64,000 nucleotides of DNA from Anaerolinea thermolimosa (GCF_001050195.2 NZ_DF967965.1:158498-222497); one strand, 5' to 3'; positions 45,996 to 54,332 are shown, counted from the stretch's first letter. The notes: a model not told the origin generated them from the sequence alone. Numbers and translations: made by a program.

Positions 45996-46986
45996 CTGCC
46001 TTCATCACGCCCTGTTCCACTTCGCACACTGTGCGGTAAATGGCAGGGAGCTCTTCCAGTGAACCGCGATGGGTGACCAGCACATGCGGGTCGATCTGCC
46101 GGGTGCGCATCAGTTCCATCACCTGGCGGCCCTGGTGCATGCCTGAGTACCAGCTTCCCTGAATGCGCAGGGTACGGCGGATGATTTGATCGCTGGGGCG
46201 TAGGGTGATTTGCGCTCCCTCACCCACCGAAACGAGCGTGCCCCCAACGCGCAGAGAGGATAAAGCCAGCGGGTAGGCGGAGCTCTTTCCGGAACATTCC
46301 AGGGCCACACGCACCCCCAGCCCTGAAGTTAAATCTCGAACGGCGTCAGGTAGCTGTTCATCGGGCGGAAGAGCGGCATCGGCCCCCAGGCGGAGGGCAA
46401 AGTCTCGGCGATAGGGGAGGGGGTCGGCGGCAATCACGTAAGCTCCGCGCAGTTTGGCGAGGATGACCGCCGCCATGCCGATCGGCCCCAGGCCGGTGAT
46501 GAGCACATCGTCGCCATGGCGTACCTCGCCACGCTCCAGGGCCCCATACGGGGTGCCGAAATTATCGAAGATGAGACAGGCCGCTTCGTCATCCAGGTCG
46601 TCGGGAACGGGCAGGCAGTTTCGTTCCCAGGCGGCTACCAGTTCGGCATACCCGCCATTGATATCTAGGCTGCCATCCCATTGCGGGCAGAGAATAAAGT
46701 CACCGGCGCGGCATGCCGGGCAGTGACCACAGCCACCCACATTATTAACAGCCACACGTTGACCAACCCGCAGGCGCGTTACCCCCGGGCCGAGGGCAAT
46801 CACACGCCCGGCCACTTCATGACCGATGATCCAGGTCACCGGCTCGGGGTGGCGCCACATCCATTTATCTGAACCGCAGATACCGGTGGCGGTGATTTGA
46901 ATGAGCACCTGGCCCTCTGAAGGGGCCGGGTCGGGAACAGTCACAAGGCGTACATCACCCGCTCCAAAAGAATGAATGGCTTTCAT
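45976..46986 (-). CDS. zinc-dependent alcohol/threonine dehydrogenase-type MDR protein
   Basis: A 336-residue medium-chain dehydrogenase: TATGICGSDKWMWR and GHEVAGRV (catalytic zinc), the structural zinc cluster GCGHCPACRAGDFILC and the Rossmann motif ITGLGPIGMAAVI. It oxidises or reduces an alcohol or polyol with NAD(P). The substrate is not predictable. The ATG at 46986 follows AGAGGGAGAAG. Its end overlaps the convergent epimerase gene. Confidence 0.88.
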   Translation of the reverse strand: MKAIHSFGAGDVRLVTVPDPAPSEGQVLIQITATGICGSDKWMWRHPEPVTWIIGHEVAGRVIALGPGVTRLRVGQRVAVNNVGGCGHCPACRAGDFILCPQWDGSLDINGGYAELVAAWERNCLPVPDDLDDEAACLIFDNFGTPYGALERGEVRHGDDVLITGLGPIGMAAVILAKLRGAYVIAADPLPYRRDFALRLGADAALPPDEQLPDAVRDLTSGLGVRVALECSGKSSAYPLALSSLRVGGTLVSVGEGAQITLRPSDQIIRRTLRIQGSWYSGMHQGRQVMELMRTRQIDPHVLVTHRGSLEELPAIYRTVCEVEQGVMKAVIFPVK

Positions 46987-47081
46987 GCTCTTCTCCCTCT
47001 TGAACCAGGAAAGGTGTATTTCACTGGATGCTTCTGAATATTATGGCCCAGGGTGATGAAAGCGCAAGAGGAGACCGGCTT

Positions 47082-47112
47082 AAAAAATGCCCCTGGCAGA
47101 CACCAGGGGCAT
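47082..47112 (-). terminator. terminator of the arsenic operon
   Basis: A 10-bp stem ATGCCCCTGG/CCAGGGGCAT with a 6-base loop; on the minus strand it is followed by a run of T after the ArsM stop at 47133. Confidence 0.85.
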
Positions 47113-47132
47113 GGTAAAGAGAAGGAAGAATT

Positions 47133-48620
47133 TCAGGAGGAGCCGCAGCCACAGGGGGTTGAGGCAGGCTCTCCGGTTGGACGGCGGGCGGAGATGCCCG
47201 CACTGTAGATCGCTACATCCCCGGCCTGCCCCAGCGTTGGGCTGCGCCGTACGATGATGTCAGTAAAACCGGCCTGAGCCATGAGGTCGATGTATTCTTT
47301 CTCGGGCAGGGCACCGGTGATGCACCCGGCCCAGCCTGCGGAGTCGATTTGAAGCTCGAAGGGAAGAGGGCCACTGGCGACCACGTCACTCACTTCGAGA
47401 CGGCCCCCGGGTTTCAACACCCTGAAGGCCTCGCGGAAAACCTGTCCTTTATCTTCGGTGAGGTTGATGACGCAGTTGGAGAGGATAACATCGACAGACT
47501 GGTCAGCTACAGGCAGAGCTTCGGCCTCACCCTGGCGGAACTCCACATTGGTCAGGCCGTTGCGCGCGGCAGTAGCACGGGCGCGTTCGAGCATGGCGGG
47601 GGTCATGTCCACACCGATCACCCGCCCCGCTGGGCCTACCTTTTGCGCTGCCAGAAAGGCGTCCAGACCGCCCCCGCTGCCAATGTCGAGCACCACTTCG
47701 CCGGGCTTCAGGCTGGCAAAAGCAAAAGGATTCCCGCACCCCAGAGAAAATTCGGCGGCTTCAGCGGGTGCACCGGTCAGCTCGTTGGGAGAGTAACCTG
47801 CCGCAAAGTTGACCTCATTCTCCCCCGGTGCGCAACAGCAGGGGATATTTCCTTCAGGGGCTGTGCTGCAGCAGGAAGCAGACTCAGGCGATGGCGTGCA
47901 ATGGCATGAAGCCGGACTCGCAGCGAGGGCGGCATAATTCTCCTGAACGGCCGCCCGCATGGGCAGTCGCCGCGTACCGGTGGCGACGAATACGCTGATG
48001 ACTGCTTCTCGCCCGGCAGGATCGGAAATGGCCGGGCTGGCAGACCGGGCACAGCACGATTGCCCTGTGCAATCGACGATGATGTTGACCAGCCCGGCTT
48101 CTCTGAACCAGTTTCGCACAGACTGGCGATCAAAACCCTGCCAGACGTCCGCCATTTCTTCCTTAAGCCAGGCGTACGGGTGTTCATCCATGTCGGTGAT
48201 CACCAGCCGTCCGCCCGGGCGCAGGACGCGCACCATTTCGCGAATGGCAGCCTGAGGGTCGGGGGTGTGATGAAGATACATGTTGGCGAACACGGCATCC
48301 AGGCTTTCGTCAGGGAAGGGCAGAGAAAGGCCATCGGAATGGTGAAATTCAACGTTGCTCAGGTGGCTCAGGTTCTTCCGGGCTACTTCAAGCATTTCTT
48401 CTGAGGCGTCGACGAGGTAAACGCGCCGTACCAGCGCGGCAAGGGCCTCGGTGAGGAAGCCTGTGCCGCCCCCCACATCTGCAACGGCCATTTCGGGGCG
48501 GAGGTAGGCTTTAGCGATGGCTGATTGACGCACCTCAGGGCCAAAATAACCGGCGCGTATCTGGTCCCACTGCCCGGCTACCTGACGGAAATAACGGGAT
48601 GAAGCTTCGGTCATGGACAT
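47133..48620 (-). CDS. arsM: arsenite methyltransferase ArsM with an extra N-terminal methyltransferase domain
   Basis: A 495-residue two-domain protein. Residues about 1-190 form a class I SAM methyltransferase (VADVGGGTGFLTEAL, YLHHTPDPQAAIREMVRVLRPGG). A Cys-rich linker, about residues 205-270, has clusters such as CCST and CCCAPG. Residues 275-475 are canonical ArsM: SLGCGNP, LDIGSGGGLDAFLAAQ, LSNCVINLTEDK and WAGCITGALP, holding the three conserved arsenite-binding cysteines, ending in PCGCGSS. ArsM converts As(III) to methylated arsenicals. It is 72 bases downstream of arsR with a second operator-like site between. Usual ArsM proteins lack the first domain and linker. Confidence 0.9.
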   Translation of the reverse strand: MSMTEASSRYFRQVAGQWDQIRAGYFGPEVRQSAIAKAYLRPEMAVADVGGGTGFLTEALAALVRRVYLVDASEEMLEVARKNLSHLSNVEFHHSDGLSLPFPDESLDAVFANMYLHHTPDPQAAIREMVRVLRPGGRLVITDMDEHPYAWLKEEMADVWQGFDRQSVRNWFREAGLVNIIVDCTGQSCCARSASPAISDPAGREAVISVFVATGTRRLPMRAAVQENYAALAASPASCHCTPSPESASCCSTAPEGNIPCCCAPGENEVNFAAGYSPNELTGAPAEAAEFSLGCGNPFAFASLKPGEVVLDIGSGGGLDAFLAAQKVGPAGRVIGVDMTPAMLERARATAARNGLTNVEFRQGEAEALPVADQSVDVILSNCVINLTEDKGQVFREAFRVLKPGGRLEVSDVVASGPLPFELQIDSAGWAGCITGALPEKEYIDLMAQAGFTDIIVRRSPTLGQAGDVAIYSAGISARRPTGEPASTPCGCGSS

Positions 48621-48645
48621 GCTTGATTCCTTTCGTGAAAGATGC

Positions 48646-48667
48646 TTGATCGCAAAAATACGATAAA
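48646..48667. promoter_or_regulatory. second ArsR operator-like site, upstream of arsM
   Basis: TTGATCGCAA-AA-ATACGATAAA matches the perfect operator at 49055-49076 at 17 of 20 arm positions with the same 2-base spacing. It lies between the arsR stop and the arsM start, so arsM may have extra local control. Confidence 0.55.
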
Positions 48668-48692
48668 AGAAGGATAAAAAAAGAACCTGCTT

Positions 48693-49043
48693 CTAGCAGC
48701 AATCGACGGGCGGGCGTTCGGCTTCTGAGGAGCAGCAATCGGGCAGCCAGCGGGCAATTTGCTCTTTCAAAAAACGAATGCCTTCTGGATGGATGCAGTA
48801 GCAGGTGGCGGGGCCTTCGATCTCCCCTTCGATCAGCCCGGCTTCACGCAATACCTTGAGGTGCTGGCTGACGGTAGACTGAGCCAGGGTGGTGAATTCT
48901 ACGATGTCTCCGGTGATGCAGGCCTGCCGGTGTGCCAGAAATTGCATGATGCGAAAACGCACCGGGTTGCCAAGTGCCTTAAGCATGCGGGCGAGGCGCT
49001 GCTCTTCGGCGGTCATCTCGTGGATCAACGGTACTTCTTTCAT
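48693..49043 (-). CDS. arsR: ArsR-family metalloregulator
   Basis: A 116-residue winged-helix repressor. The helix-turn-helix is TTLAQSTVSQHLKVLREAGLI, preceded by KALGNPVRFRIMQFLAHRQAC. Cysteines occur at QAC, TCYC and in the C-terminal CC pairs (LPDCCSSEAERPPVDCC); a CC pair at the C-terminus is a likely As(III) sensor site. It should repress its own promoter through the operator at 49055-49076. GGAGCCGG lies before ATG 49043. Confidence 0.9.
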   Translation of the reverse strand: MKEVPLIHEMTAEEQRLARMLKALGNPVRFRIMQFLAHRQACITGDIVEFTTLAQSTVSQHLKVLREAGLIEGEIEGPATCYCIHPEGIRFLKEQIARWLPDCCSSEAERPPVDCC

Positions 49044-49054
49044 GTTCCGGCTCC

Positions 49055-49076
49055 TTTATCGTAATTTTACGATAAA
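49055..49076. promoter_or_regulatory. ArsR operator
   Basis: A perfect 10-bp inverted repeat TTTATCGTAA-TT-TTACGATAAA. It covers the -10 box of the arsR promoter and ends 12 bases before the arsR start codon. Confidence 0.8.
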
Positions 49077-49091
49077 AGGGGACGCTGTCAA
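49064..49091 (-). promoter_or_regulatory. arsR promoter
   Basis: On the minus strand: TTGACA (49086-49091), 16-base spacer, TAAAAT (49064-49069) centred in the operator. Confidence 0.75.
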
Positions 49092-49110
49092 GGGTTTTGG
49101 GGAGGAATTT

Positions 49111-49139
49111 CTGGCAGATGTCGCAGGATGTGGTAAAAT
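49111..49139 (+). promoter_or_regulatory. crcB promoter
   Basis: CTGGCA (49111-49116), 17-base spacer, TAAAAT (49134-49139) with an upstream TGG giving an extended -10. It is just ahead of the riboswitch and divergent from the arsR promoter. Confidence 0.6.
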
Positions 49140-49140
49140 C

Positions 49141-49194
49141 GGGCTGGCGATGAGGCTCGCCCGAATTGTCTTCTCCAGACTGATGGCCTCTACG
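49141..49194 (+). ncRNA. fluoride riboswitch (crcB motif)
   Basis: The core matches the crcB motif: GGGCTGGCGATGAGGCTCGC, a pairing/pseudoknot region, then CTGATGGCCTCTACG. The distal CCTCTACG is shared with the following terminator stem, the expected expression platform: fluoride binding should free read-through into crcB. Confidence 0.87.
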
Positions 49195-49219
49195 AAAGAT
49201 GCTTTCGTAGAGGTTTTTT
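49187..49219 (+). terminator. riboswitch-controlled terminator ahead of crcB
   Basis: A 12-bp perfect stem CCTCTACGAAAG/CTTTCGTAGAGG with a 3-base loop and six T. It ends 22 bases before the crcB start codon. Confidence 0.9.
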
Positions 49220-49241
49220 GTTGGATATTTTTGGAGACAGA

Positions 49242-49640
49242 ATGCGTTTTTATCGGAGCAGATCCTTGGAAACCTTTCTTCTTATCTCTCTTGGGGCAGT
49301 GCTTGGGGCCAATCTGCGTTACTGGGTGGGCGGCTGGGTGGCCGAACGACTGGGAGCTCAGTTCCCTTTTGGCACCCTGATGATTAATCTGACCGGGAGC
49401 CTGGTGCTGGGTTTTTTTCTTACCCTGGCTACCCAGCGGTTTCTGATTGACCCGCGTTTGCGGGTGTTCTTTACCATCGGGTTTTTAGGCTCGTACACCA
49501 CGTTTTCGACGTACACTTATGAAAGCGTGGTGCTCATGACGACGGGTCACTGGGTGATGGGGTCACTCAACCTGCTGGGCAGTGCACTGCTGGGGGGGGT
49601 GGCGGCAGGGTTGGGCGTCTGGCTGGGACGCCTGGTGTAA
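49242..49640 (+). CDS. crcB: fluoride exporter CrcB (Fluc)
   Basis: A 132-residue membrane protein with four helices. Family motifs: GANLRYWVGGWV, GTLMINLTGSLVLGFFL and GFLGSYTTFSTYTYES, which forms the fluoride path. It works as a dual-topology dimer that exports fluoride. ATG 49242 follows TTTTTGGAGACAGA. Expression is under the riboswitch at 49141. Confidence 0.95.
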   Translation: MRFYRSRSLETFLLISLGAVLGANLRYWVGGWVAERLGAQFPFGTLMINLTGSLVLGFFLTLATQRFLIDPRLRVFFTIGFLGSYTTFSTYTYESVVLMTTGHWVMGSLNLLGSALLGGVAAGLGVWLGRLV

Positions 49641-49655
49641 AAAAGGAGGCGGATT

Positions 49656-50912
49656 ATGACATTCTCTCCCCTTGCGCGGAATGCCAAACGCTTGCGGATT
49701 TATTTTGGAGAAAGTGATCAATGGCGCGGCAGGCCGCTTTACCTGGCTCTGCTCGATGCATTAAAGAAACAGGGGCTGGCCGGGGCGACGGTAGTGCGGG
49801 GTGTGGCTGGTTTTGGGGCGCATTCGCACATTCATACGGCGTCTATCCTTCGCCTGTCGGAAGATCTGCCTCTGGTCCTGGAGGTGATTGATACTCCCGA
49901 AAAGGTAGAACAGGCGCTGGAGGTCGTCTCGGCGATGGTGCGAGAGGGGCTGGTCACTCTGGAGGATGTGGAGGTGGTGTCTTATACGCACCGTTATCTT
50001 CACCCGTTACCCGCCGACCGCCCTGTGCGTGAAGTGATGACCCGCGACCCGGTTTCGGTGCAGGCAGAGGGAGCGGCGCTGGACGCCTGGAAGAGTATGC
50101 TGGCGCATGGTGTGAAGGCTCTGCCAGTGGTGGATGAACAGGGGCTGGTGGTGGGCCTGCTCACCAGCGAAGACCTGGTGGAACGTGCCGGTTTAAGCGC
50201 CCGGCTGGCGGTAGCACAGCGCCTGGATGAGGAAACGCTTCAGGCAGAAATGGAGCTGTTGCGCCGTTCAGGGTTACGGGTGAAAGAGGTGATGTCGCAG
50301 CCGCCCATTACGGTGCGGGCCGAAGACTCGCTTGGCCTGGCCGCTGCCCGCATGGTGCGTTATGCGGTGACGCGCCTGCCGGTGGTGGATGAGCAGGGGC
50401 GGCTGGTGGGGGTGATCTCGCGCCTGGATGTGCTGCGCCAGGTGATGGAAATGCCGCGGCGCCCGTTGCGGCAGGCGCCCCCTCATGAGGCCGCACGGCT
50501 GGTGGGTGAGGTGATGACCGGCGATGTGCCCAGGGTGCATGAAGACGCCGATTTATCAGAGGTGATTGGGGCGTTCCTTGCCAGCGGGGAGCACCGCTTG
50601 ATCGTGGTGGACGGAGAAGGCCGACCGGTGGGGCTGATCAGCGACAGCGATGTGATCGGGCGCATTCAGCCGCAGGAACGACGGGGGGTGCTGGGGGCGT
50701 TGCGCGGGCGCAATGTGGCCGTAAGCTTAAAAGTGCAGGCGCGTGAGCTGATGTCTCCGGGAGTGGAGACGATCCCGGCAGATACCACGATTGTGGAGGC
50801 TGTGCACCGGATGCTCTCTCTTGGCCGCAAATGGCTGGTGGTAGTTGATGAGAAGGGCAGGCCCCTCGGGCTTATTGATCGTGAGATTGCGCTGGAATCG
50901 CTGATTCGCTAG
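49656..50912 (+). CDS. DUF190 protein with four CBS domains
   Basis: A 418-residue soluble protein. DUF190 spans about residues 5-108 (LRIYFGESDQWRGRPLYLAL, GFGAHSHIHTASILRLSEDLP). CBS domains lie near 122-175, 205-262, 278-335 and 360-415, each with a LPVVDEQG or VVDEKGRPLGL block. CBS pairs bind adenine nucleotides. DUF190 genes commonly accompany crcB; here it starts 15 bases after crcB with an AAAAAGGAGG site. A regulatory role in fluoride or ion export is inferred. Four CBS domains is more than the usual DUF190 protein has. Confidence 0.88.
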   Translation: MTFSPLARNAKRLRIYFGESDQWRGRPLYLALLDALKKQGLAGATVVRGVAGFGAHSHIHTASILRLSEDLPLVLEVIDTPEKVEQALEVVSAMVREGLVTLEDVEVVSYTHRYLHPLPADRPVREVMTRDPVSVQAEGAALDAWKSMLAHGVKALPVVDEQGLVVGLLTSEDLVERAGLSARLAVAQRLDEETLQAEMELLRRSGLRVKEVMSQPPITVRAEDSLGLAAARMVRYAVTRLPVVDEQGRLVGVISRLDVLRQVMEMPRRPLRQAPPHEAARLVGEVMTGDVPRVHEDADLSEVIGAFLASGEHRLIVVDGEGRPVGLISDSDVIGRIQPQERRGVLGALRGRNVAVSLKVQARELMSPGVETIPADTTIVEAVHRMLSLGRKWLVVVDEKGRPLGLIDREIALESLIR

Positions 50913-51028
50913 AAGGGGAGCCTTTCAGGGCTGCTTTCGGGTGCAACCGGGGGTTGGGGCGGGGCATGATTGCCCCGGGGGTGTGTCATGCCCCAGAAGT
51001 TCAGGCCCGGAATTGCCAGAAAAGAGTG

Positions 51029-51057
51029 TTTACATTTCTTTAAGATCGTTGTACAAT
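51029..51057 (+). promoter_or_regulatory. strong promoter of the double-permease ABC operon
   Basis: TTTACA (51029-51034), exactly 17 bases, TACAAT (51052-51057). The expected start point at about 51064 is almost at the ATG of the upstream ORF (51067). Confidence 0.8.
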
Positions 51058-51066
51058 CACCCTGGT

Positions 51067-51156
51067 ATGGACGAGAACCTGTCAACCGATGCCAGTTCTG
51101 ATTCAGTGCCCCTAGCGGGTGCGGCTGAAGTTTTGGCTTATCTGAACGATGGCTGA
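51067..51156 (+). CDS. 29-residue upstream ORF, apparently leaderless
   Basis: ATG 51067 begins about 3 bases after the predicted transcription start and has no ribosome binding site, so it would be read as a leaderless message. The peptide is MDENLSTDASSDSVPLAGAA followed by EVLAYLNDG. No membrane segment or amino-acid run is evident. The stop is 31 bases before the attenuator-like hairpin at 51188. It could be a leader peptide, or the region could be an unrecognised RNA switch. Confidence 0.4.
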   Translation: MDENLSTDASSDSVPLAGAAEVLAYLNDG

Positions 51157-51187
51157 CGCATAAAGCAGAACATCGCTGGATGGTCTC

Positions 51188-51222
51188 TGCCCTGCGTCAT
51201 GCCTGCGCAGGGCATTTTCTTT
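51188..51222 (+). terminator. attenuator-like terminator before the ABC permease gene
   Basis: A 9-bp stem TGCCCTGCG/CGCAGGGCA with a 9-base loop followed by TTTTCTTTT, only 17 bases ahead of the permease ATG and inside the transcript. It must be bypassed for expression. The rest of 50913-51238 holds no other gene. Confidence 0.8.
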
Positions 51223-51238
51223 TCAGGAGAGCAGCGCG

Positions 51239-52960
51239 ATGAAATGGATGATGCGTCTCTTCAATGCCGGGTTAGAAGATGAAAAGGCGTTCGACTGGGG
51301 AGATGTGTTTGTTCTCCTTCTGCTGGTGGCCCTGCTTTATGGCGGGGCCCGGTTGGCCTTCCAGGCGCCGGAGGTCATCCAGGGGCCAACGATTTCGCTT
51401 TCTCCTTCCATGTTGCCCTATTACACCCTGCGGTCGGTGGGGCGCATGGCCGGCGCGTACCTGCTTTCCATGATTTTTACCCTTTTTTACGGGCGGACGG
51501 CCGCCTACAACCGCACCGCCGAAAAGGTATTGATGCCCCTGCTGGACGTGCTCCAGAGTGTGCCGATCCTCTCTTTTTTGCCGGTAGTTTTGCTGGGGTT
51601 GAGCGCCCTGCTCCCCGTGAGCCTGGCGGCTGAGCTGGCTTCGGTGGTGCTCATCTTTACGAGCCAGGTGTGGAATTTGACCTTTGCCTGGTATCAATCT
51701 CTGACCACCATTCCCAGAGAATTGCGAGAGGCGAGCGCGATTTTCCGCCTGAATACCTGGTTTCAGTTTAAAACGCTGGAGCTGCCTTTTGCAGCGATTA
51801 GCCTGGTGTGGAACAGCATGATGAGCTGGGCGGGGGGCTGGTTCTTCCTGATGGCGGCAGAAATCTTTACGGTGGGCCAGCGCGATTTCCGCCTGCCGGG
51901 GCTGGGAGCTTACCTGCACGAGGCGGCCAATCAGCAAAATATGCAGGCCATCGGCTGGGGGGTGGGCGCCCTGGTGCTCACGGTGGTGTTACTCGATCAG
52001 TTCGTCTGGCGGCCATTAATGGCCTGGACGGAACGCTTTAAAGTGGAAATGGTGGAAAGCGATACCCCGCCCACCTCCTGGTTTTACGATCTTTTAAACG
52101 GCTCGCGCATCCTGCGCTGGTTTGGTCAGCGGGTGATGCACCCGTTCATGGAGGCCATCGATCGCTTCATGCTGCGTATCGAGCCGCCCGGCCCCCCGCA
52201 GGAGAAACCCGCGCGGCTTTCCTGGCCGTTGAGGCTGGGGCCGGTGGCGGTTGGAGGGGCGGGGTTGTATTTTGCTTACCGCGCTGTGCTCATGCTCCTC
52301 ACGATGGCGCCGGAGCACTGGGCACAGGTTGCCCTGGGGGTGGCGGCAACCCTGGCGCGGGTGCTGATTGCCCTGCTGGTTGCGCTGGCCTGGACGATCC
52401 CTGTGGGGGTGATCATCGGTACCAACCAGCGCCTGGCAACGCTGTTACAGCCGCTGGTGCAGGTGATTGCCTCGGTACCGGCTACGGCGATCTTCCCGGT
52501 GTTTGTACTGTTGCTGGTGCGCCTTCCGGGTGGGCTGAACCTGGCGGCGGTGTTACTCATGCTGATGGGTACACAATGGTACCTGCTCTTCAATATTATT
52601 GCCGGAGCCAGCGCGATCCCGCAGGACCTCAAATATACTGCCCGGCTTATCCATCTCAGCCGCTGGGAGCGCTGGCGCACGCTCATTCTGCCGGGGCTGT
52701 TCCCCTACCTGGTCACCGGGGCGATTACGGCCTCGGGCGGGGCGTGGAACGCGAGCATTGTTTCGGAGTACATTACCTTCGGGGGCAAAGCCTTGCATAC
52801 GGTGGGCATCGGCTCGCTGATTGCCCAGGCCACGGCGGCGGGTGATTACCCCCTTCTGCTGGCTGCCACGTTGAGTATGATCCTGGCGGTGGTGCTCATC
52901 AACCGCCTCTTCTGGCGCAGGCTGTATCAGACGGCTGAAGAACGTTATCGAATGGAGTGA
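51239..52960 (+). CDS. ABC transporter protein with two fused permease domains
   Basis: A 573-residue membrane protein with about 12 helices in two copies of the NitT/TauT permease fold. Coupling motifs are TTIPRELREASAIFRLNTWF (about 155-175) and IPQDLKYTARLIHLSRWERW (about 460-480), each followed by LP. The copies are joined by a soluble linker (about 270-340). AGGAGA lies before ATG 51239. Such fused permeases pair with the ATPase type encoded next. No substrate-binding protein is nearby, so it may use a distant one or none; the substrate is unknown. Confidence 0.88.
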   Translation: MKWMMRLFNAGLEDEKAFDWGDVFVLLLLVALLYGGARLAFQAPEVIQGPTISLSPSMLPYYTLRSVGRMAGAYLLSMIFTLFYGRTAAYNRTAEKVLMPLLDVLQSVPILSFLPVVLLGLSALLPVSLAAELASVVLIFTSQVWNLTFAWYQSLTTIPRELREASAIFRLNTWFQFKTLELPFAAISLVWNSMMSWAGGWFFLMAAEIFTVGQRDFRLPGLGAYLHEAANQQNMQAIGWGVGALVLTVVLLDQFVWRPLMAWTERFKVEMVESDTPPTSWFYDLLNGSRILRWFGQRVMHPFMEAIDRFMLRIEPPGPPQEKPARLSWPLRLGPVAVGGAGLYFAYRAVLMLLTMAPEHWAQVALGVAATLARVLIALLVALAWTIPVGVIIGTNQRLATLLQPLVQVIASVPATAIFPVFVLLLVRLPGGLNLAAVLLMLMGTQWYLLFNIIAGASAIPQDLKYTARLIHLSRWERWRTLILPGLFPYLVTGAITASGGAWNASIVSEYITFGGKALHTVGIGSLIAQATAAGDYPLLLAATLSMILAVVLINRLFWRRLYQTAEERYRME

Positions 52961-52964
52961 CCCT

Positions 52965-54272
52965 ATGCTGCAACAGAATCCGCTGGTGGAATTGAAACAT
53001 GTGGAGCAAATTTACGGCAGTGGCGCGCGGCGTTTTACCGCGGTGCAGGATGTCAACCTGACCATTCAGGAAGGGGAATTTGTGGCCCTGCTGGGGCCTT
53101 CGGGTTGCGGCAAAAGTACGCTTCTGCGCATCATCACCGGCCTGCAAAAGCCCGATTCCGGGGTGGTGCTCTATCGCGGTCAGCCTTTACAGGGGGTCAA
53201 CCCGCATGCTACGATCGTTTTCCAGACCTTTGCGCTCTTTCCCTGGTTAACAGTTCTGGAGAACGTGGAGCTGGCCCTGAAGGCACGGGGTGTGCCCGAA
53301 AAGGAACGGGTGCGGATTGCGATAGACCTGCTTGACCGGGTGGGTCTGGACGGCTTTGAAAATGCGTATCCGCGCGAGCTTTCGGGGGGGATGCGCCAGA
53401 AGGTGGGTTTTGCGCGTGCCATGGCCGTGGAACCGGAACTGCTCTGTCTGGATGAACCTTTCTCGGCACTCGACCCGCTTTCGGCGGAGTCGCTGCGTGG
53501 CGAGTTGATGGAGTTGTGGACCTCCAACGCCATTCCCACCCGGGCCATCCTCATGGTGAGCCATAATATTGAAGAGGCAATTTTCATGGCTGACCGCATT
53601 GTGGTGATGGATAAAGATCCCGGGCGGATCATTTCGGTGCTGGAGGTGGGTTTGCCGCATCCGCGCCAGACGCGTTCACCGCAATTTCAGGCCAAGGTTG
53701 ACCTGGTCTACTCCATTCTGGCCGGGCAGACTCAGCCCGAAGCCGTGGAATTTGGTTCGGCGCCTGGTGAGCCGGGGCGCACGCGTGCCCTGCCGCAGGT
53801 TCAGATCAACGACCTGACCGGTTTACTCGAACACCTGGACGAAATTCCCGGTGATCGCACCGATATTTACCGCCTGGTCGATGAGCTGGGGATGGACTCG
53901 GATCACTTGCTGCTGTTGATCGAAACTGCCGAGCTGCTGGGTTTTGCGCGCATTGACAAGGGCGATATCATGCTCACCGCGCTGGGTGAGACCTTTGCCG
54001 AGGCGAGCATTCTGGCGCGCAAGGAGATCTTCGCCACGCGCATTCGCCGTCTGCCGCTCTTCCGCTGGCTGCTGGGGATGCTGCAGGCCAGCGAACGACA
54101 GAGCCTGCGCGGTGAAGTGGTTCGAATGGCGCTGGAGCTGGAGTTCCCTCCCGAAGAGGCCGAGCGGCAGTTGAACACCATCATTCACTGGGGCCGGTAT
54201 GCCGAGTTGCTCTCGTATGACGATGACACGGAAACGATCTACCTGGAAAGCGCCGTTCCGGTAGCGGCATAA
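52965..54272 (+). CDS. ABC transporter ATP-binding protein with AAA-associated C-terminal domain
   Basis: A 435-residue protein. The N-terminal 250 residues are a NitT/TauT-type ATPase: Walker A GPSGCGKSTLLRIITG, Q-loop VFQTFALFPWLTV, signature LSGGMRQKVGFARAM, Walker B LLCLDEPFSALDPLS and VSHNIEEAIFMAD. The C-terminal 150 residues (QVINDLTGLLEHLDE to GRYAELLSYDDDTETIYLES) are the AAA-associated extension, a winged-helix-like regulatory domain. It starts 4 bases after the double permease and completes its transporter. Confidence 0.92.
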   Translation: MLQQNPLVELKHVEQIYGSGARRFTAVQDVNLTIQEGEFVALLGPSGCGKSTLLRIITGLQKPDSGVVLYRGQPLQGVNPHATIVFQTFALFPWLTVLENVELALKARGVPEKERVRIAIDLLDRVGLDGFENAYPRELSGGMRQKVGFARAMAVEPELLCLDEPFSALDPLSAESLRGELMELWTSNAIPTRAILMVSHNIEEAIFMADRIVVMDKDPGRIISVLEVGLPHPRQTRSPQFQAKVDLVYSILAGQTQPEAVEFGSAPGEPGRTRALPQVQINDLTGLLEHLDEIPGDRTDIYRLVDELGMDSDHLLLLIETAELLGFARIDKGDIMLTALGETFAEASILARKEIFATRIRRLPLFRWLLGMLQASERQSLRGEVVRMALELEFPPEEAERQLNTIIHWGRYAELLSYDDDTETIYLESAVPVAA

Positions 54273-54332
54273 AAGCAGCGAAACCGCTATACAATGGTAG
54301 AAAGGATGGTTTGAATCGCAGAGGTTACGAGT

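Noticed and set aside
51058-51238. Possible manganese (yybP-ykoY) or guanidine riboswitch before the double permease
   Set aside because: None of the conserved cores could be found; only the promoter, short frame and terminator are supported.
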